From Sipunculus nudus (Eukaryota > Annelida > Sipuncula > Golfingiida > Sipunculidae): a stretch of DNA of 64,000 nucleotides. Positions 37,583 through 51,457 of the stretch are shown here, one piece after another. The notes beneath the pieces were generated by a model that worked only from the letters and a program-made list of their open reading frames with translations, did no database searches and was not told the DNA's origin. A program made the translations under genes and the position numbers. Numbering within the stretch: position 1 is the first letter of the stretch; each line of letters begins with the position of its first letter. The stretch is taken from assembly GCA_026874595.1 (NCBI GenBank), contig CM049311.1, positions 69,917,453 through 69,981,452 on the forward strand. The letters run 5' to 3'.

Positions 37583-40500
37583 TTATTTGAACTTTTTCCC
37601 TTTTTTGTTGCGACCCTTTCCCTTCTTTTGCTGTCCTTTACCTCTTGCAGCACCTTTTGAACTGGACGGGCCGGGACAGGAAAGGGCCCGAGAAAATTGC
37701 GGAATTTGGCTTTCCTCGCATGGGTTGTCATAACTCTGTTGAAAGCTACCTATCGCAACCAAAGGATCATCATCTGTGTTGCTGCCAGGTATGCCACAGG
37801 GTCCTTCGAATGGCGAGGCACTTGGTTGAAGATCTGCAGCTAGAGGCTCGTCTTTAGGATTTCTTCTATCAACATCGTATGCTTTTGGACCAGACCAAGA
37901 GAATCCGATCACGAAGTAAACAGTTTTGTTGAACCAGCTAGTGTTTCTCTGAGGAAATGCTGTTAATATCTTTATGGTTTGTGTGTTGTTTCTAAATTTG
38001 ACAGGTACTGCCACAGACTCTCCGTCCGGGGAGAGAGTCCCCCAAAATCGTTCCAGTCTGTTCAACGACTGACTTGCTCTCCAAAAGCCTGAGGCTTTTA
38101 TCTCTTCGTGACCGAGTTTTATTTGATGAACATTTGTGATAGAGTCCAACCCTTTACCCTCTGAAAAGAAGAACATGACCGCTTCCTTATATTTATGAAC
38201 CTGGTCACCTTTTTGATAAGGGAACCGGTCAAAGTAGGATTTCCGCCATTGTTTTAATGCTTCTGTAATTTCAGTTGGTGAAACTGTTGATTCATCGTTA
38301 CGACCCGGCCAGTTAAGCATGACATAGAACATATAAGGTTCCTGGCTCTGGAATTTCAATTTCCCCCTTTTGCTGTAAAGGGTAGAACTCCATTGGCCAA
38401 GTGTCTCTATCGTGCAACCCGGGGATGGAACTAGGTCCATTGATAGTAAAGTGAATGTCACATTCATGAGCATTCTATAATCATCAACATCCCAACATTC
38501 TGCTTCTATATTTTCCTTTAGGTAATGAAACAACCGTTCCAGTTTTTTACGACCTGTATTTGTGTCCCGGAGTCTGTATACTGAATCAAATGAATTTCCG
38601 CCATGTGCAAATACAATTTCTCTACGGCAGGCACAGGCCTGTTCTTCTGGTAGATCGCTAAAGTCCTTTTCATCGAAATCTCCGAAATAACAATCGAGTT
38701 CCGCTTTGTAAGAGCTCAGGCTCTTCAAATCTGATTTTCTTTGTGTGTATACGAAATCATCTTGATAACTTGCACGGAGCTGCATATTCTTGTCCCCCAA
38801 GAAATTGAGTGCCCAAAGGACATTTTTCCCCATTTTCTGCAGAACTTCAGCGTAGCACTGCTTGTTCTCATCATGACCCCAGTTTTTCAGGTCATCTGGA
38901 ATTTCTTCTTCGCCTCTTAACAGTGACCGTATTTTGTCCTCAAATTCTGTTTTGTGCAACCCATGAAAAGGTTTTGCGAATTTCAAACACTTTAGCAGTT
39001 CTAAGAAGCCTTGGATTTCTCCGTAATAGCCAGCGTCATTTAACCGTCGAACTTTTCCTTCTTCTTTGCTTAGCTCCTGTTCCTCGTGGCGCAAATCCAT
39101 CCCAAGTTGGGCAATTTTAAAGAGCTGTAATTCATCTTCTTGAGACAAGATTTGGATTCTTTCTAGCTCCTCTTTCTTGTTTTCAAGCTGCGAAAGATAA
39201 ATCCGTGCATACGTGTCGAGAAAATACGAATTCCCAGGGTATTTCTCGATGGCGGTTGTGATGTACTTTTCAGCCAATGGCCAGTTCTGTAGGGTAATAT
39301 AAAATCGTGAAATTTGCTGCGCGACAAACGCGTCATCGAGGAGTTCAAACCCGTTCTGATAAATTTCCAGTGCTTTCTCCACACTTTCTTTTTCTCTTAC
39401 TTTCATAATTAATGGAGAAAATTTGTCTAGCATGCCTTCAAGGGCCCGTCGCCGTTTTATCAAAATGTCTTTAAGGTATCGTCGGAGGTGACCTTCAGCG
39501 TAGCTGCCAGTGGAAAATAAGTCGGTTCTGTTCATGATCTCTTCTGCAACATCGCTGTCCGTTTGATTACTACTGTGCTCAAGTTGTCTCAGCAGTTCCG
39601 CTGACAGAAGGGGATGAATGATTCCAATCGCCTTGGTATAACTGAACTGGGGAACTATTGTATGGTTCAACAGAAGCGTCATTGGATGACTTAGGCTCAA
39701 CTCCCAAAACTGTTCCCTTGAAATCATTCCACCGTACCCCCAACTCCGTGGGCTGCATTTCCTTCTGTTTGAATTGTACTGCATCATGTCATGAAATGCC
39801 CCTGTTGGGACAGGAGTGTGATTCAAGTCAAATACATTCAAGAAGGATATGTATTTCAATAGAAGTTTTTCTTCTGCACTTTCTATAGAATTTACCAGAC
39901 GGCTAACTGTAGCCTGGATGTGCTCTTTGTTGAAACCAGACTTCATGATATTGATTGCAATCAAAGTGCTAGGATCTGGGCCTTCGAGATCTTTATGTTG
40001 TTGCTCCAACCGCTGATAAGTCGTTTGAAATTCCCTCATTTCATTCCTTGTAAGCTTTAGTGTTAGTTCGCTGTATGGATTTACTTGATACTGTGGTGCT
40101 TCTGTTGCACGGACACATACCAAGAAGACACAAGCAACCTGCGCTTCCCGTGTGCGATATTCATTGTTCCTTTCTTCAAGTTTAGCTTTTTGTTCTACGA
40201 GTAGTGTTAGATTTGCTAGTTTCTCGTCATCCGGATTGTCTAGCATGATAATTACAGGTCCTGGCGTTTCCTTTTCTCCCATCTTACGAAATTCAAGGAT
40301 TTGCGTCGCTGTTTCCCCTTCATCTTGACTGATTGCGTTGACAACTGCGCATCTATATATCTTTCTCATTTTCCAAATGATATGTTTCGCAACAGTTGTT
40401 CCCCCGGCTCCTGGCTGATGATATAATGTTACACGTGCTACTCTGATATCATCCTGGGTATGTTGTATCCCCCTAATTGCATCTTTTACACCCTGATGTA

Positions 40501-42411
40501 GCGTGCCAATGACATTCCGGTTTATGACTTGCCTTTTAAAATAGAAATTCCACCATGATGCCTCCTCTCCACGATAAAATGCCTCCTCTACCTCTTTTTC
40601 CCATTGTTTAAGTGACCCAGAGTTTTTCCTTGCCTCAGCCTCGATCGCGCACTCGTTCATTCCTATTATTTCCAAGTCCACGTATTTGTTTCTGGAAGAA
40701 TATGTGAGATTATATGGAATTCCTGTTGAAGAAGGAATCTGTGATGGGTATCCTATTTGTGGTTTACATACCTCACGCAACACGGCATTTACGGTGCTCC
40801 AAGAAATACCAGCTGCCACTGAACTCCTAAATTCCTTTTCTTCTCTCCCAAGGCGACTTCGCAGTTTGGATGTTAAACTGTTGGCTGCAACAACATTATC
40901 TGATAATATTGCTAAATGATTTGGAAACCTCAACAAGAGATCATAAGTAGCGTCAGCAATGGTGGCTGTATCGTCTGTTTGCACAACTAGGACAAGCACA
41001 GCTCTCTCCTTTTGCATTATTGACGAAAGAAACTGGAGCGTTTCACTATAAGCGTCAAAGTTCTGCTGTTTCCAGTCGAAAACACACTTTGCTTGTTCTT
41101 CATTTTCACATCTGGGACTGTTTGCAAGGATCCATGGTAACAACTTTGATGCTTTGATCTCCTCTTTCATTTCCTTTTGTTTGCTTGAATTCTTTGGATC
41201 AAATTCATCGAGTAATAGGACCCTAATGTTTTGTTGCTCCGTATTGTCGAGATAGTCCAGCAGTTTTCTTGAGGGATCAAAGTCCAGAACTGCTTTCCAC
41301 TGAATGTCTTTAACAAATGACAGATCTTTGAAATATGTTTCGTCTGCATCCGCTGGTGGAGGTCCTAAGACCAGCAAGGGATATTGGTCGCTCTTCATGG
41401 TAGTGTCACCCTTGTATATGAGCTGCGTATATCTGTTAATCCAGTAAGAGCGATCTATTTCACCGCTCAGTTGTAATTCTTGCATTTGCCTTAAATCATA
41501 AAGCCCAGCAACCTCAGAGGAAAATTCATCGGTGGCTTCCAGCGATAGCACAGATGGTACACCTTCCCTTAGTCGTAACAACTCGCGGCAGTTTGCATCA
41601 TCAGTAAGGAAAAATATCTCTTTTCCACATATTCTTGCTGATGGTATTACGTCAACTTCGTATACATGCCTAATGTCTACCGTTGCACAAGTGGAAAGTG
41701 CTATTTTACGCAAAGGTTTCACGCAATAGAGCGCAATTTCCGAAAGATCTGGAGTAAATTTGTCTTCCAACTGTTGCTGAAGACATGCGTTGAAATCTTT
41801 CATCTCTGCTCTCATTCCAATGATCCGGCCCTCTTCATTTACACCAAAATGAACAGTTCCATTCTGACGATCATTCAGACAAGCTACTGCAAATCGCAAA
41901 GCATTTGCAACTAATTTATTGGTATCTGACCCCGACTTTGCTACATCAATGAAGCAGTGTTTCGGCAAAAGCAAGTCTCCATCACTCACACCAACTGATA
42001 GATCGAATTTGGCCCCTGAGATATAGGTGGAAGTTTCATTCTCACCAAACTTTCTGAAAGACTGTAAACTATCAGAGTCCTTAGAACTTTGACTCGGTCT
42101 TTCACATTTCAAATTTTCGCTGTCAATATGCTGGTATTTCTCAAGATGTTTATCCCTTTCTGACAGAATCGTGAACAGGGACCCAAACGTCATGGGTTTA
42201 AAGAAGTCGGGTGCAAAATCACCCATTTTCAGGTTTTTCAGAACATGACCGTTTATATCTTGCTTTACGAAAACCTCCATCGCTAGAGATTTAGCTGAAC
42301 GGTCTAGGTTCGATTCACCGAGCCATACACAGACCTCCCACACCGTCCAATTGTTCATGTCACACACTGTCTGCTCTTTTTCGGGTTCTTTTTCCCCCTC
42401 GTCACGTTCAA
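37583..42411 (-). CDS. SAMD9: Exon 4: SAM, AlbA_2, STAND NTPase, TPR and OB body of SAMD9 family
   Basis: One uninterrupted exon encodes 1608 residues and the stop, as in vertebrate SAMD9/SAMD9L, whose coding region is also one exon. SAM: WTVWEVCVWL to about FTILSERDKHL. AlbA_2: FIDVAKSG, then ALRFAVACLN and GTVHFGVNEEGRIIGM, the Schlafen-like core. P-loop: YHQPGAGGTTVAKH, in which the usual GK[ST] reads GGT; Walker B-like: PVIIMLDNPDD. The C-terminal VYFVIGFSWSGPKAYDV matches the end of the SAMD9 OB-like domain. A tail of about 25 residues, rich in K and G, follows. An open frame runs 22 bases upstream to an ATG at 42433, but those bases are a pyrimidine tract ending in CAG, so they are an acceptor and that ATG is not the start. 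Confidence 0.93.
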
Positions 42412-45400
42412 CTGAAATGGAAAGAGGAATCATTCATTATCTTCTATTATGGCAGTAGAATAAATTGAAGCAATTTTTTTGACGAGTTTGACGAGTTGCC
42501 ATATACTTTCAGGGAGTTTTAAAAAGTTGTGCTTTTTTCACCAAGGAGAAAACAACAACATATATGTGAAGAAAAATGGTTTTTATTTTTTATTGATATT
42601 ACACAATATAAAGGAAGCCATGCATTAAAAGTTATTCAACTTCATAAGAGATGCATGGTAAGCACTGCATACAAAGTTATTTGACATCATTAGAGATGGC
42701 AGCTCTACACTACCTCCTTGTCCCGTCAAGGAGCTTGACGCCAAGAAAAAGTTATTTCTTCACTTTCGCCCATTTGGTACTGGTAAATGTTTGTGTTGAG
42801 AGTACTATGCCATCTCCTTTCTTGTATGATCAAGAACAATTTACTTAACCTAAAACGCACGGCTAAAATGAGCTTACCAGTTTGTAAACAATGCGTATAT
42901 AGACCATGGTGATAAAGAGTACCCAGAATATACATTCATCCTGATTGCGATGTGGTTGAGATGATAAAGGTAGGGTCTTTCGGAGAAATAAAGGTGCCTT
43001 TTTTTACTTATTGTTCGAATAACACTGAATGTTTCTCTATCATGCTAAAAAGAGGAACGCTAAAGATTTAAGATTTATTCTTGCTATTCAACATTCCTCA
43101 TCAAAATATTATGCTATTCAGAACTATAAAGAGAATTAGGATGGAATTTAAAAACTATTCAATAAAGGTGTGTTACATTGAAATACTGTTTTGCTAGTTA
43201 CCTTCCCGTGTCCGCTTCTTTAGATTCTGTTGAACATGTTGCCCGTTTGTTTCTATCTTTTGGTTGATCGCATCAAGGGCATCAAGGTACTTCTCACGAC
43301 TTGCAAGACCATGCACGATACATCTGTTAGTTAAGGAAAGTTATTGCCTTACGTTTAACATGAAGTTAAACGGTCTTCTGCTCTTTTCTTTCACTTTTAT
43401 GTAAGACATAGTATACAGAGCTATATATATTAAGAATATGCAAACATGTGGCCCATTAACATTTTTAGCAACACGGGTCAAATGCTCTCCTAAGTCACAA
43501 AACGTTAGCTGTAGTCTGCCATCTTCAATAACAATCTCAAGTGTCTTGCATTCACGCTGTCCAATATTATACACGATAAAGGACTGAAAGTGAACAATAC
43601 TATAAAATTGAAAACATCGTTTCAGCCGTATTCCAAGATGGTATATTCTGTAATATAAATTATAAATAATTAATATAATACAAACCGCTCAGACAACGTA
43701 TAATATACCAGTTTCGCTTATAGAATAAAGGTCAGCATTTTGGTGTTCATAGCTGCAGCCACTTTTGAGGCAAAAAGTATACTTAAGATTCTAAAGACTC
43801 TTAAAGAATAGTTAACTATGACATAAAATGTGTGTTGGTATTTTCTGACTTGCGTAGGAAGAAGTAAAAAAAGCCTTTTTGGTTCACAAAGAATAGGTCA
43901 CAACAGCGCACCATGTAGCTTGCACTAATATACAGTCACAAATTCAGTATGCAAGTAACATTTGAACCACATAGTTGTAGCCGTTCCTAAGATATTGAGT
44001 AACAGAAGTTTTTTTTATAAAAGCATCTGAAAACGAAAAAAAATATTATCAGTTGAATGTCTGTTCAGTGAAGAAAAAAATTTTGACAACAATTCAACTC
44101 AGTTCACATTTATGAAGTTACCCTTTCTTTAAGGAATAGTTTCCCATGGAATGAAAATCGTCTTACCTTTTCTAGCTTATCTCAAAAAAGTGGGTTCTTC
44201 CACTTTAACTTTTGGAAATGGTTCAGCACAGATAGGATCAATGCAGTTTACATGTGCATACCATGATCAATAAAATGTAAAATGTGATGTTGAATGTGGC
44301 AGCATTTCCTGAGATGGGAGTTATCCATGAAAACACATGAATTTGTCAAATATTGCAATCGGTCATAAAAAAAACTCCCAGAATTTAAGTCCGTTTATAT
44401 TCTCACTTTGCATGCTAACAGTCTTAATGCAGATAATTTTAATTATCCATTTTTTTTGTACAGCAACCTAGATAAGTGTCAGTCTTTCAGTGTGCTGAAA
44501 ACCAGGAGACCCCGGAATTAAATCAAGGAGTTTCTAGATATAATTGTTTATAATTTGGATGATGAGGCACATGGGGGCAAGTGCCCCCCCCCCCCTTAGC
44601 GTTCGTATTTTTATTAATTTTTAAATGTTAGGGTTTTTTTTGCCGTCCTGCATACTTGATACAACCTTTCATCTAAATTTCATCATCGATGTTACCTGAG
44701 ATAATTTCTATCTCAAGCTGTCCCCTTCCTCATTTTCTCACAGTAACCCCCATTTTTTTCAAGAGGACCCAAACAATACTAGTGACCGGAAACTCTCCTT
44801 GATCAGTGGACATTCAGACCTCAGGCTGCATTACCCTATACCTTTCTAAATGGAAATGCCCCCACTCCGATACTATTGATAACTATTGCATTTACATAAA
44901 AGTCTACTTATTAAATGTAAATAACTCACTTTGGCCTGAAATAAGGCGTATGTTACTTCCATATGCAATAAAATATAAAGTGTTCTTGAAGTATTGCCAT
45001 TTTATTTTTTTTGTAATTTGGTCAGTTACACACATTTCGGCAAGAAAAGTTCCTATTTTAAAGGGCATATTCTTCCTTGTGAATTTCTGGTCCATTGTAT
45101 GGATAGTTTATGAATAAGCTGAATACAGGATCAGGTAATTGTAGGGGTGTGATCTGCAAGGAAAACCAAAGTTTGCCGAAGAGAAAACGTGCAAATTTTC
45201 AGCGTCGTCATACTACCATGTCTGTGGTAGCCGTGAAAAGCAGCAGCTGCCAAAGACTTGTTAGTATGAAGATGAATTCAGGGTATCTTTGTAGTTTGTT
45301 TGATCGGTACAAGGGTTGCACACATTTGGTTTAAAGAATGATAATGATATGAATTTATAAAGACTCAGGTCCCAGTACATTATAGTTTCGAATATGGTGG

Positions 45401-48400
45401 AAAAGAATCACAACAGGGGAGGATACTGTAAGGATGGATTGGGAGGGTTGGGGTGAAACCCACCAAAGAAATTATGATATATTTAGCCAATAAACGAAAT
45501 TTGTATAAAAAAAAACGCTTCAATTTCTTCAGGGTTGATTTTCCCTATTGCCCAATCCCCCTTTTCTTTATTCTATACAACACCAACTTTTCCTGCCACG
45601 TTGCTTCAAGAAAAAAGGAAGTGTTTAAATAGTTAAATTATATTTGTCGTTTGTGTGAAGATTCCGTATTTCTCGTTTTGTGTGAAGATTTAGTTATAAA
45701 GATTTAAATAATGTTTGGTGTTAATATTTGTCAAACATATTCATTGTTAGATCATAATAAGACTTTGAACTTCATGTATATTTAGGGGTCAACATGTTTA
45801 ACTGTTATTTCAATTAATTAGTTTTTTACAATTAAAATGATTCAGGTATTCATATCTATTGCCAATGCCGCTAAATGTTTATGGATACAAAGTTAGGTTA
45901 TTTTAATAACATTTCTATTTGTAGGATATCTCGAAATGATTACATGCATGCCATGTGTCAGAGTTTACCTATGCTCCTACGTGAGATATATTGAGTTTAA
46001 TCTTTTAAATTTATTTAAGATATAAAAACCAATTTCAAACAGATTTTCTTTCTCAAATGCTACTATGTTAGGTCACAAAATGGCTTTATTTTTTTGTATG
46101 GAAGGACCAACTGCCACGAATTGTGCCCGTCTAATAAATAGGGTGCTAAAATCATGTTCTTTCACATAGCTCGCAGAATATAACATTTACATAATTTCAA
46201 GTTTCGTAGGAGAAATAAGAGTGACCTCCCTATAAATCATTAAAGACGCTTCTGGATCCAACAGTTCAGATTTGTGCCCTGTCTGACTTTCTGGGTGCTA
46301 AAAATTAGTTTTTCCGCTCGTATCTCGCAGACTATAGGTCATCATGACCTAATCTCAGGTGTTGAAGAAGATTTGCCCAGAACCTGCTTTAATTCTAAGT
46401 TAAACGGTTTTAGGTCCAACCGTATTGATTTGTGCCCATCCTATACTTTCACAGTGCTAAAATCATTCTTTTCTCCTATAGTTCATGCACAGAATATAGG
46501 TCACAGTTAACTATTTCAGGATGATAAGAAGTCTTGTTAAGGGCCTCCTTTAAGGTAGTATCTCACTGGACTGCGACAGCTTGCGACTAGTTGAAGACAC
46601 GAAAATTGCGCGAAAATACGCGAATTAGCGACAAGTTTTACTTGCAATCACATTGAATCATGTTTGCGAACATCGTACGAGTGTGTGGCCCAAAATTCGG
46701 CTGGAGCTCGTATACCCGTCTTGCGAATGTCGTGCTATGTTCACAAGATATTCGCACGGCATTTGTGAAATATTCGCACGACCATTCGCGACCAGAATGT
46801 CAGATTCTCATTTTTATCTCCAAATATTCGCAATGTAGTTGCATAGGTCGCAAACCCCTCTCAAAGTTGTCTCGCAGTTCTCACAATTCCTGACTCGCAG
46901 GCGCTGACTTGAGAATAGTTCGAGACAAGTTTGAGACGGGTTTGAGACACAAGCGACGCCTCTGCGAATATTTTGCGAGAAATTTTGTTTTGCGAATTTT
47001 TTTAACATGTTCAAAATTTGTGCGACATGTTAGCGACACTTTGCGAATCACGCGAGTAAAATGAGAACCGCCGCGAAAGTTTTACGACTCTTTTGAGACT
47101 CTCTCGCGAATGAATTCGCAATTTGTCGCAAAGCTGTCGCAGCCCAGTGAGATACAGGCTTAACGGTCACGGTTTGAGCCCTGTAAACGGTCGGACCTCT
47201 TCGTTTGAAAACAATGCGTTAAAAATTGACAAAAACAGAGGTGGGCCACCAGTCTTCAGGAACTTGATGACACTGTCGATGGTCAATATGCATGGAAATA
47301 ATCAGGGCAATTAAAACTATTCATAATCCAGGGCTTTTGTATCAAATTTTTAATTATTTTTGGGTGAATGCCCCATAACTCTGAGAATATAGGTCGCAGT
47401 GACCTAATTTCAGGCGTCCAAGGAGTCTATTAAAGACCTCCCTGGATGTCAAGTTTGAAAATTCTAGGTCCAGAGGTTACGATTAGTGCTCTGTTAACGG
47501 ACGACCGGACGGGCGACGGACAAAGAGTGATTGCTATAGCTCAGATATTTTTCAGTCAGTTGTGCAATAAACAAAGACACATACCAAAAGCTCAGACCAC
47601 TTTCAGTCAGCTTAGCTGAAATGCCCTGCCCTTTTATTATTATTGATCGCTTATTCATTTGAAGCAGCCAAATAACGCATACTTGTAGTACTAGTATATG
47701 TTTACGTCAGACATTACAAATTATTTCTGAAGCACTGGTTGGTTACATTTAAATGTGAATGAAGTACATTTTTCCAATTTTAAGTGTCAAAATTATTGAC
47801 AAGCCAATATCCGATTGGTCCAGCCCAGATCCCGGGTAACGATCTTTTATTTATAACAAGGAGAACGACTTCCTCGAAGGTTATGGTCCAGCTCATAACT
47901 GTTATTTACTTGTTAGTTTCATGTCCACAAGGCTCATTTTGATTATCAAATTAATGTAAAATTGTGTATATGGATGTGATTTTTGTTTATTTTAGATACA
48001 GAATAAAATTATTTTAATTCATACATAAATAATGCATGTAGGTAATACAAGCCAGAAAAAGGTAAATTCATCAGGCTTAACATGTTGTCAAGTTTTACAA
48101 AGGTTAAGATGTTCCACAAAAGTAAGTAGCATTTTTTATTCCATTAATTGTTTCATGTCAGGTACCAGTTCTACTATACTATTCACTTGTTCAACTAACT
48201 CTGTGTATTGAAGTTTTGTGTTTCATATATAGAATTTTTTCAAGTTTATGAGTAGGCTGAACTAAGGTGAAATTTCCTTTATATAATCAAAAATGTGTGC
48301 TGAGGGCGTTATTTAGTCAACTCACAGTCTGAATCAGGATTTGGACTGGACCAAATCCTGATCGAAGTTTAGAATGATCAGGCCCCGACCAGGTTCAGAG

Positions 48401-48482
48401 TACCAATCCTGATTGGTCCAGACCTTCAGAATTGGGATCCCCATCGAGATCTAGTCTAATTGGTCGGTGATTAGTCCAGATC

Positions 48483-48543
<61 letters not shown>

Positions 48544-51154
48544 GTCGCCAATATTCTAATATCAACGATAAAGGTATCCAGTATCAACATGCATCGCAAA
48601 TTTTAAAACGACCCATGCAATAATTTTTGAGATGCTGAAGGTTTAATGAATTTAGACCGAAAAGTCAAAACAGGAAAAACAACGCACAAGAGATGTCTGG
48701 GCAAGAAGTAAGAACCTATTCGTAGTGAAATATTCACCTTTCTGAAGTACCGAGTTGGTGAATTTACTCAAACTTTGAATCCTAACAGATTCAGGGCTTT
48801 AATTGAGCCATATTATTCCAAGTAAATGATACAAATTATATGTGTTCAACTTCCCTGAAACCAATGAGGTGTCTGATTTTCAGGGGACTAAAATTCTCAG
48901 AATTTAGGTCATGGTGAAATCATTTCAGGTTTCAAATGAGATTTCACAGGACTTTACTTTATATGAAGCTGGAAATCAGGTAAACCAGTCGCATAAGCTT
49001 TGACATGAGCTTTGCTTTTCGTCAGTCTTAATTTAACCAAGAAATCTGTGTTTTATGGTGAATAAAACATCACAGGTGAAATGATGTATTCTAAATTTTG
49101 CTCTGTTTATACGCTGCAAGTTTTATTAGCGCAGTTGACTGTAAGTTATCTGAGCTATAGCGATCACCCTTTTTCCGTCGTCCGTCCGTTAACAGGGTAC
49201 AAATTGTAACCGTTAGACCTAGAAATTCTAACTGTACATCCAGGGAGTAACTAGGCAAATCTCCTTGGAAACCGGGAATTAGGTCATGGTGACCTATATA
49301 CTGCGACCTACTGGCCGAACACATGATTTAGAACACCCAGACAGCCATATGGGCATAAATTGTACCAATTAGGCCTAGAATCTCCCGACATAACATTTTT
49401 GGAGGTCCTAGTCTTATATCCTTTGAATCATGAAATGAGGTCATGCTGAGCTAATATCTGCAACTTACGAGCCGAAAACATAATTTTTAGCACCCAGAAA
49501 GTCAGACAGGGCACAAAGTGTACCCTTTCCGCCTAGAATTTTCTAATCTAATATTAAATGTCCATGGAAACATGAAATTAGGTCACTGTTGCCTATATTC
49601 TGCAAGATTTGTGAAAGAACATGATTTGAGCACCCTATAGGACAGATTTGCATGATTGGTTATAGTTGGACCTAGCAACTTGTAATTTGATTTAGATCCA
49701 GGGAGGTTCCTTGGAAACCTGAAATGTTTTTACTGTGACCTTTATTCTCCAAGCTATGTGAAAGAACATGATTTTGCCCTCTGTTAGATAGGCTTAAAAT
49801 GTAGCAGTTGGACGTAGAAAATTCTTACTTAGATTCCAGGGAGTTCCTGGTAAAATCTTCTTGGAAAACCTAAATAAGGTCACTGTTACCTATCGTCTAA
49901 GGACTTTTATGGACAAAAAGCATGATTCTGAGTACTCTTGAAGTCATTCTACCTATTGTTCAAGGTCCCTTCCAGATCATAACATTAATGATTAATGCAT
50001 GCATCACCTGTATGTCCGTTCAACCGAGCTTTATGGCACATTTGTTGACACAAGGCGGTCTGGAGACATATATTGAAATGCAACGTGCGTTTGATGCACC
50101 TGGAGGCCAACCAAATAAGCTCTTACACAACACTTTGTCAACCACGTGCAACATGGTGTCGAATTTTCCAGCCACGGACCTGCTTTCGTTGCCTCTAGAG
50201 GTCAAGCAAACGTATTCCAAATATCATTATTATCCCAAATTTCAAGAAGATGATAAAAACAACATGCATTACTAGATCTGAGTTGTTGATAAAATTCAGT
50301 CCATGATGTCACGTGTACCAGTCAATCAAATCAAGACAAAGTCTGGGATCTGGATGAAATCCTCAAAACAAAAGCACGTGGAATAGGTTTACTTAACCTA
50401 GAGTAAAGTTAATGTTTCCTGAGTCAGCTAAGAGTTAATTAGCTAATCAATCAAGGGTAGTTTACAGAATCCTTCAAGCTATTGAATGAAATCAAATGCA
50501 TTAAAACGCATTTGTATATAAAGTCAACTAGAAATGAACTAACCTAGTCTGTCCAACTGTATTACGTGAAGTAGATAATGTAATGAACTTAAAACAGCTT
50601 CACATTAGGCATTAGGTGGCTAAGATTCCCGTTGAAAACCAAGTATAAACCAAATGTGTTCAAATGTGACGCAAAAATAAAAAAAAAACATAGTTATCAT
50701 GTTTGATTTCACACGGTAAATGAAGATGGAATCTGTTGAGCGACTACCAACTGAAAGAAAGAAAAATAAAAACTTGCTGACTGCGACGAGTTGAAGTTGC
50801 ATTGTATTTTCATTGGCGGGCACTGGCTGATATTGCTATCAGATTTAATTTTCTGATTTAACTAACAGAACCTATTGTTCTACTTGACCATTTAAAAAAT
50901 TACCTATGTGTAATTATTTGAGGATAAAGGTCACTGCTTCCTTTGATTTCAGTGTTCTGGAATGCTTTTGGAATAACTGTCCACAGCCGCTGGCAGGCCT
51001 CGCCGACTGGAAGCTGGTGCAAAGATGCTGTCTTCTCTATGGTCTTGAAGGATATAGAAGAATTGGGATGGACTACGTAGGTCTCTTTCAGCCATTTGAT
51101 GAGTTGTTCCTCGGCCATTTCCTCTGAGATAATAAACATGTGTATATATATATT

Positions 51155-51224
<70 letters not shown>

Positions 51225-51403
51225 GATATATGTAATTATTATTTATTTTACAAGTTTGCAGGAAAAAGGAATGAGAACACTATATTTCGGATACCTTGCA
51301 GCAGACCATAACAATTAATATGTGTAACATTGTCAATGTAAAATATAACCTGTAAACCATCGTTTTATAGTGCATCTCCGTAAACCATCTCCAGTTATAG
51401 TGC

Positions 51404-51457
<54 letters not shown>

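Larger units (their letters stand above)
43324..50903 (-). other. Intron 2 of the SAMD9-like gene, repeat-loaded
   Basis: This 7.6-kb intron lies between the RFX-like exon and the linker exon. It holds a C tract near 44586, a dispersed 170-bp repeat array at about 46100-47640 and 48890-49915, a nested GCGA-rich MITE at 46558-47155, and a GGTCCAGACC repeat with a TA microsatellite at about 48325-48545. Stretches 43324-44580 and 44600-46100 show nothing I can name. No further exon with matching phase was needed to join exons 2 and 3. Confidence 0.65.

Noticed and set aside
42726-42935. A frame within intron 3
   Set aside because: The splice phases of exons 3 and 4 already fit directly, and the peptide resembles nothing.
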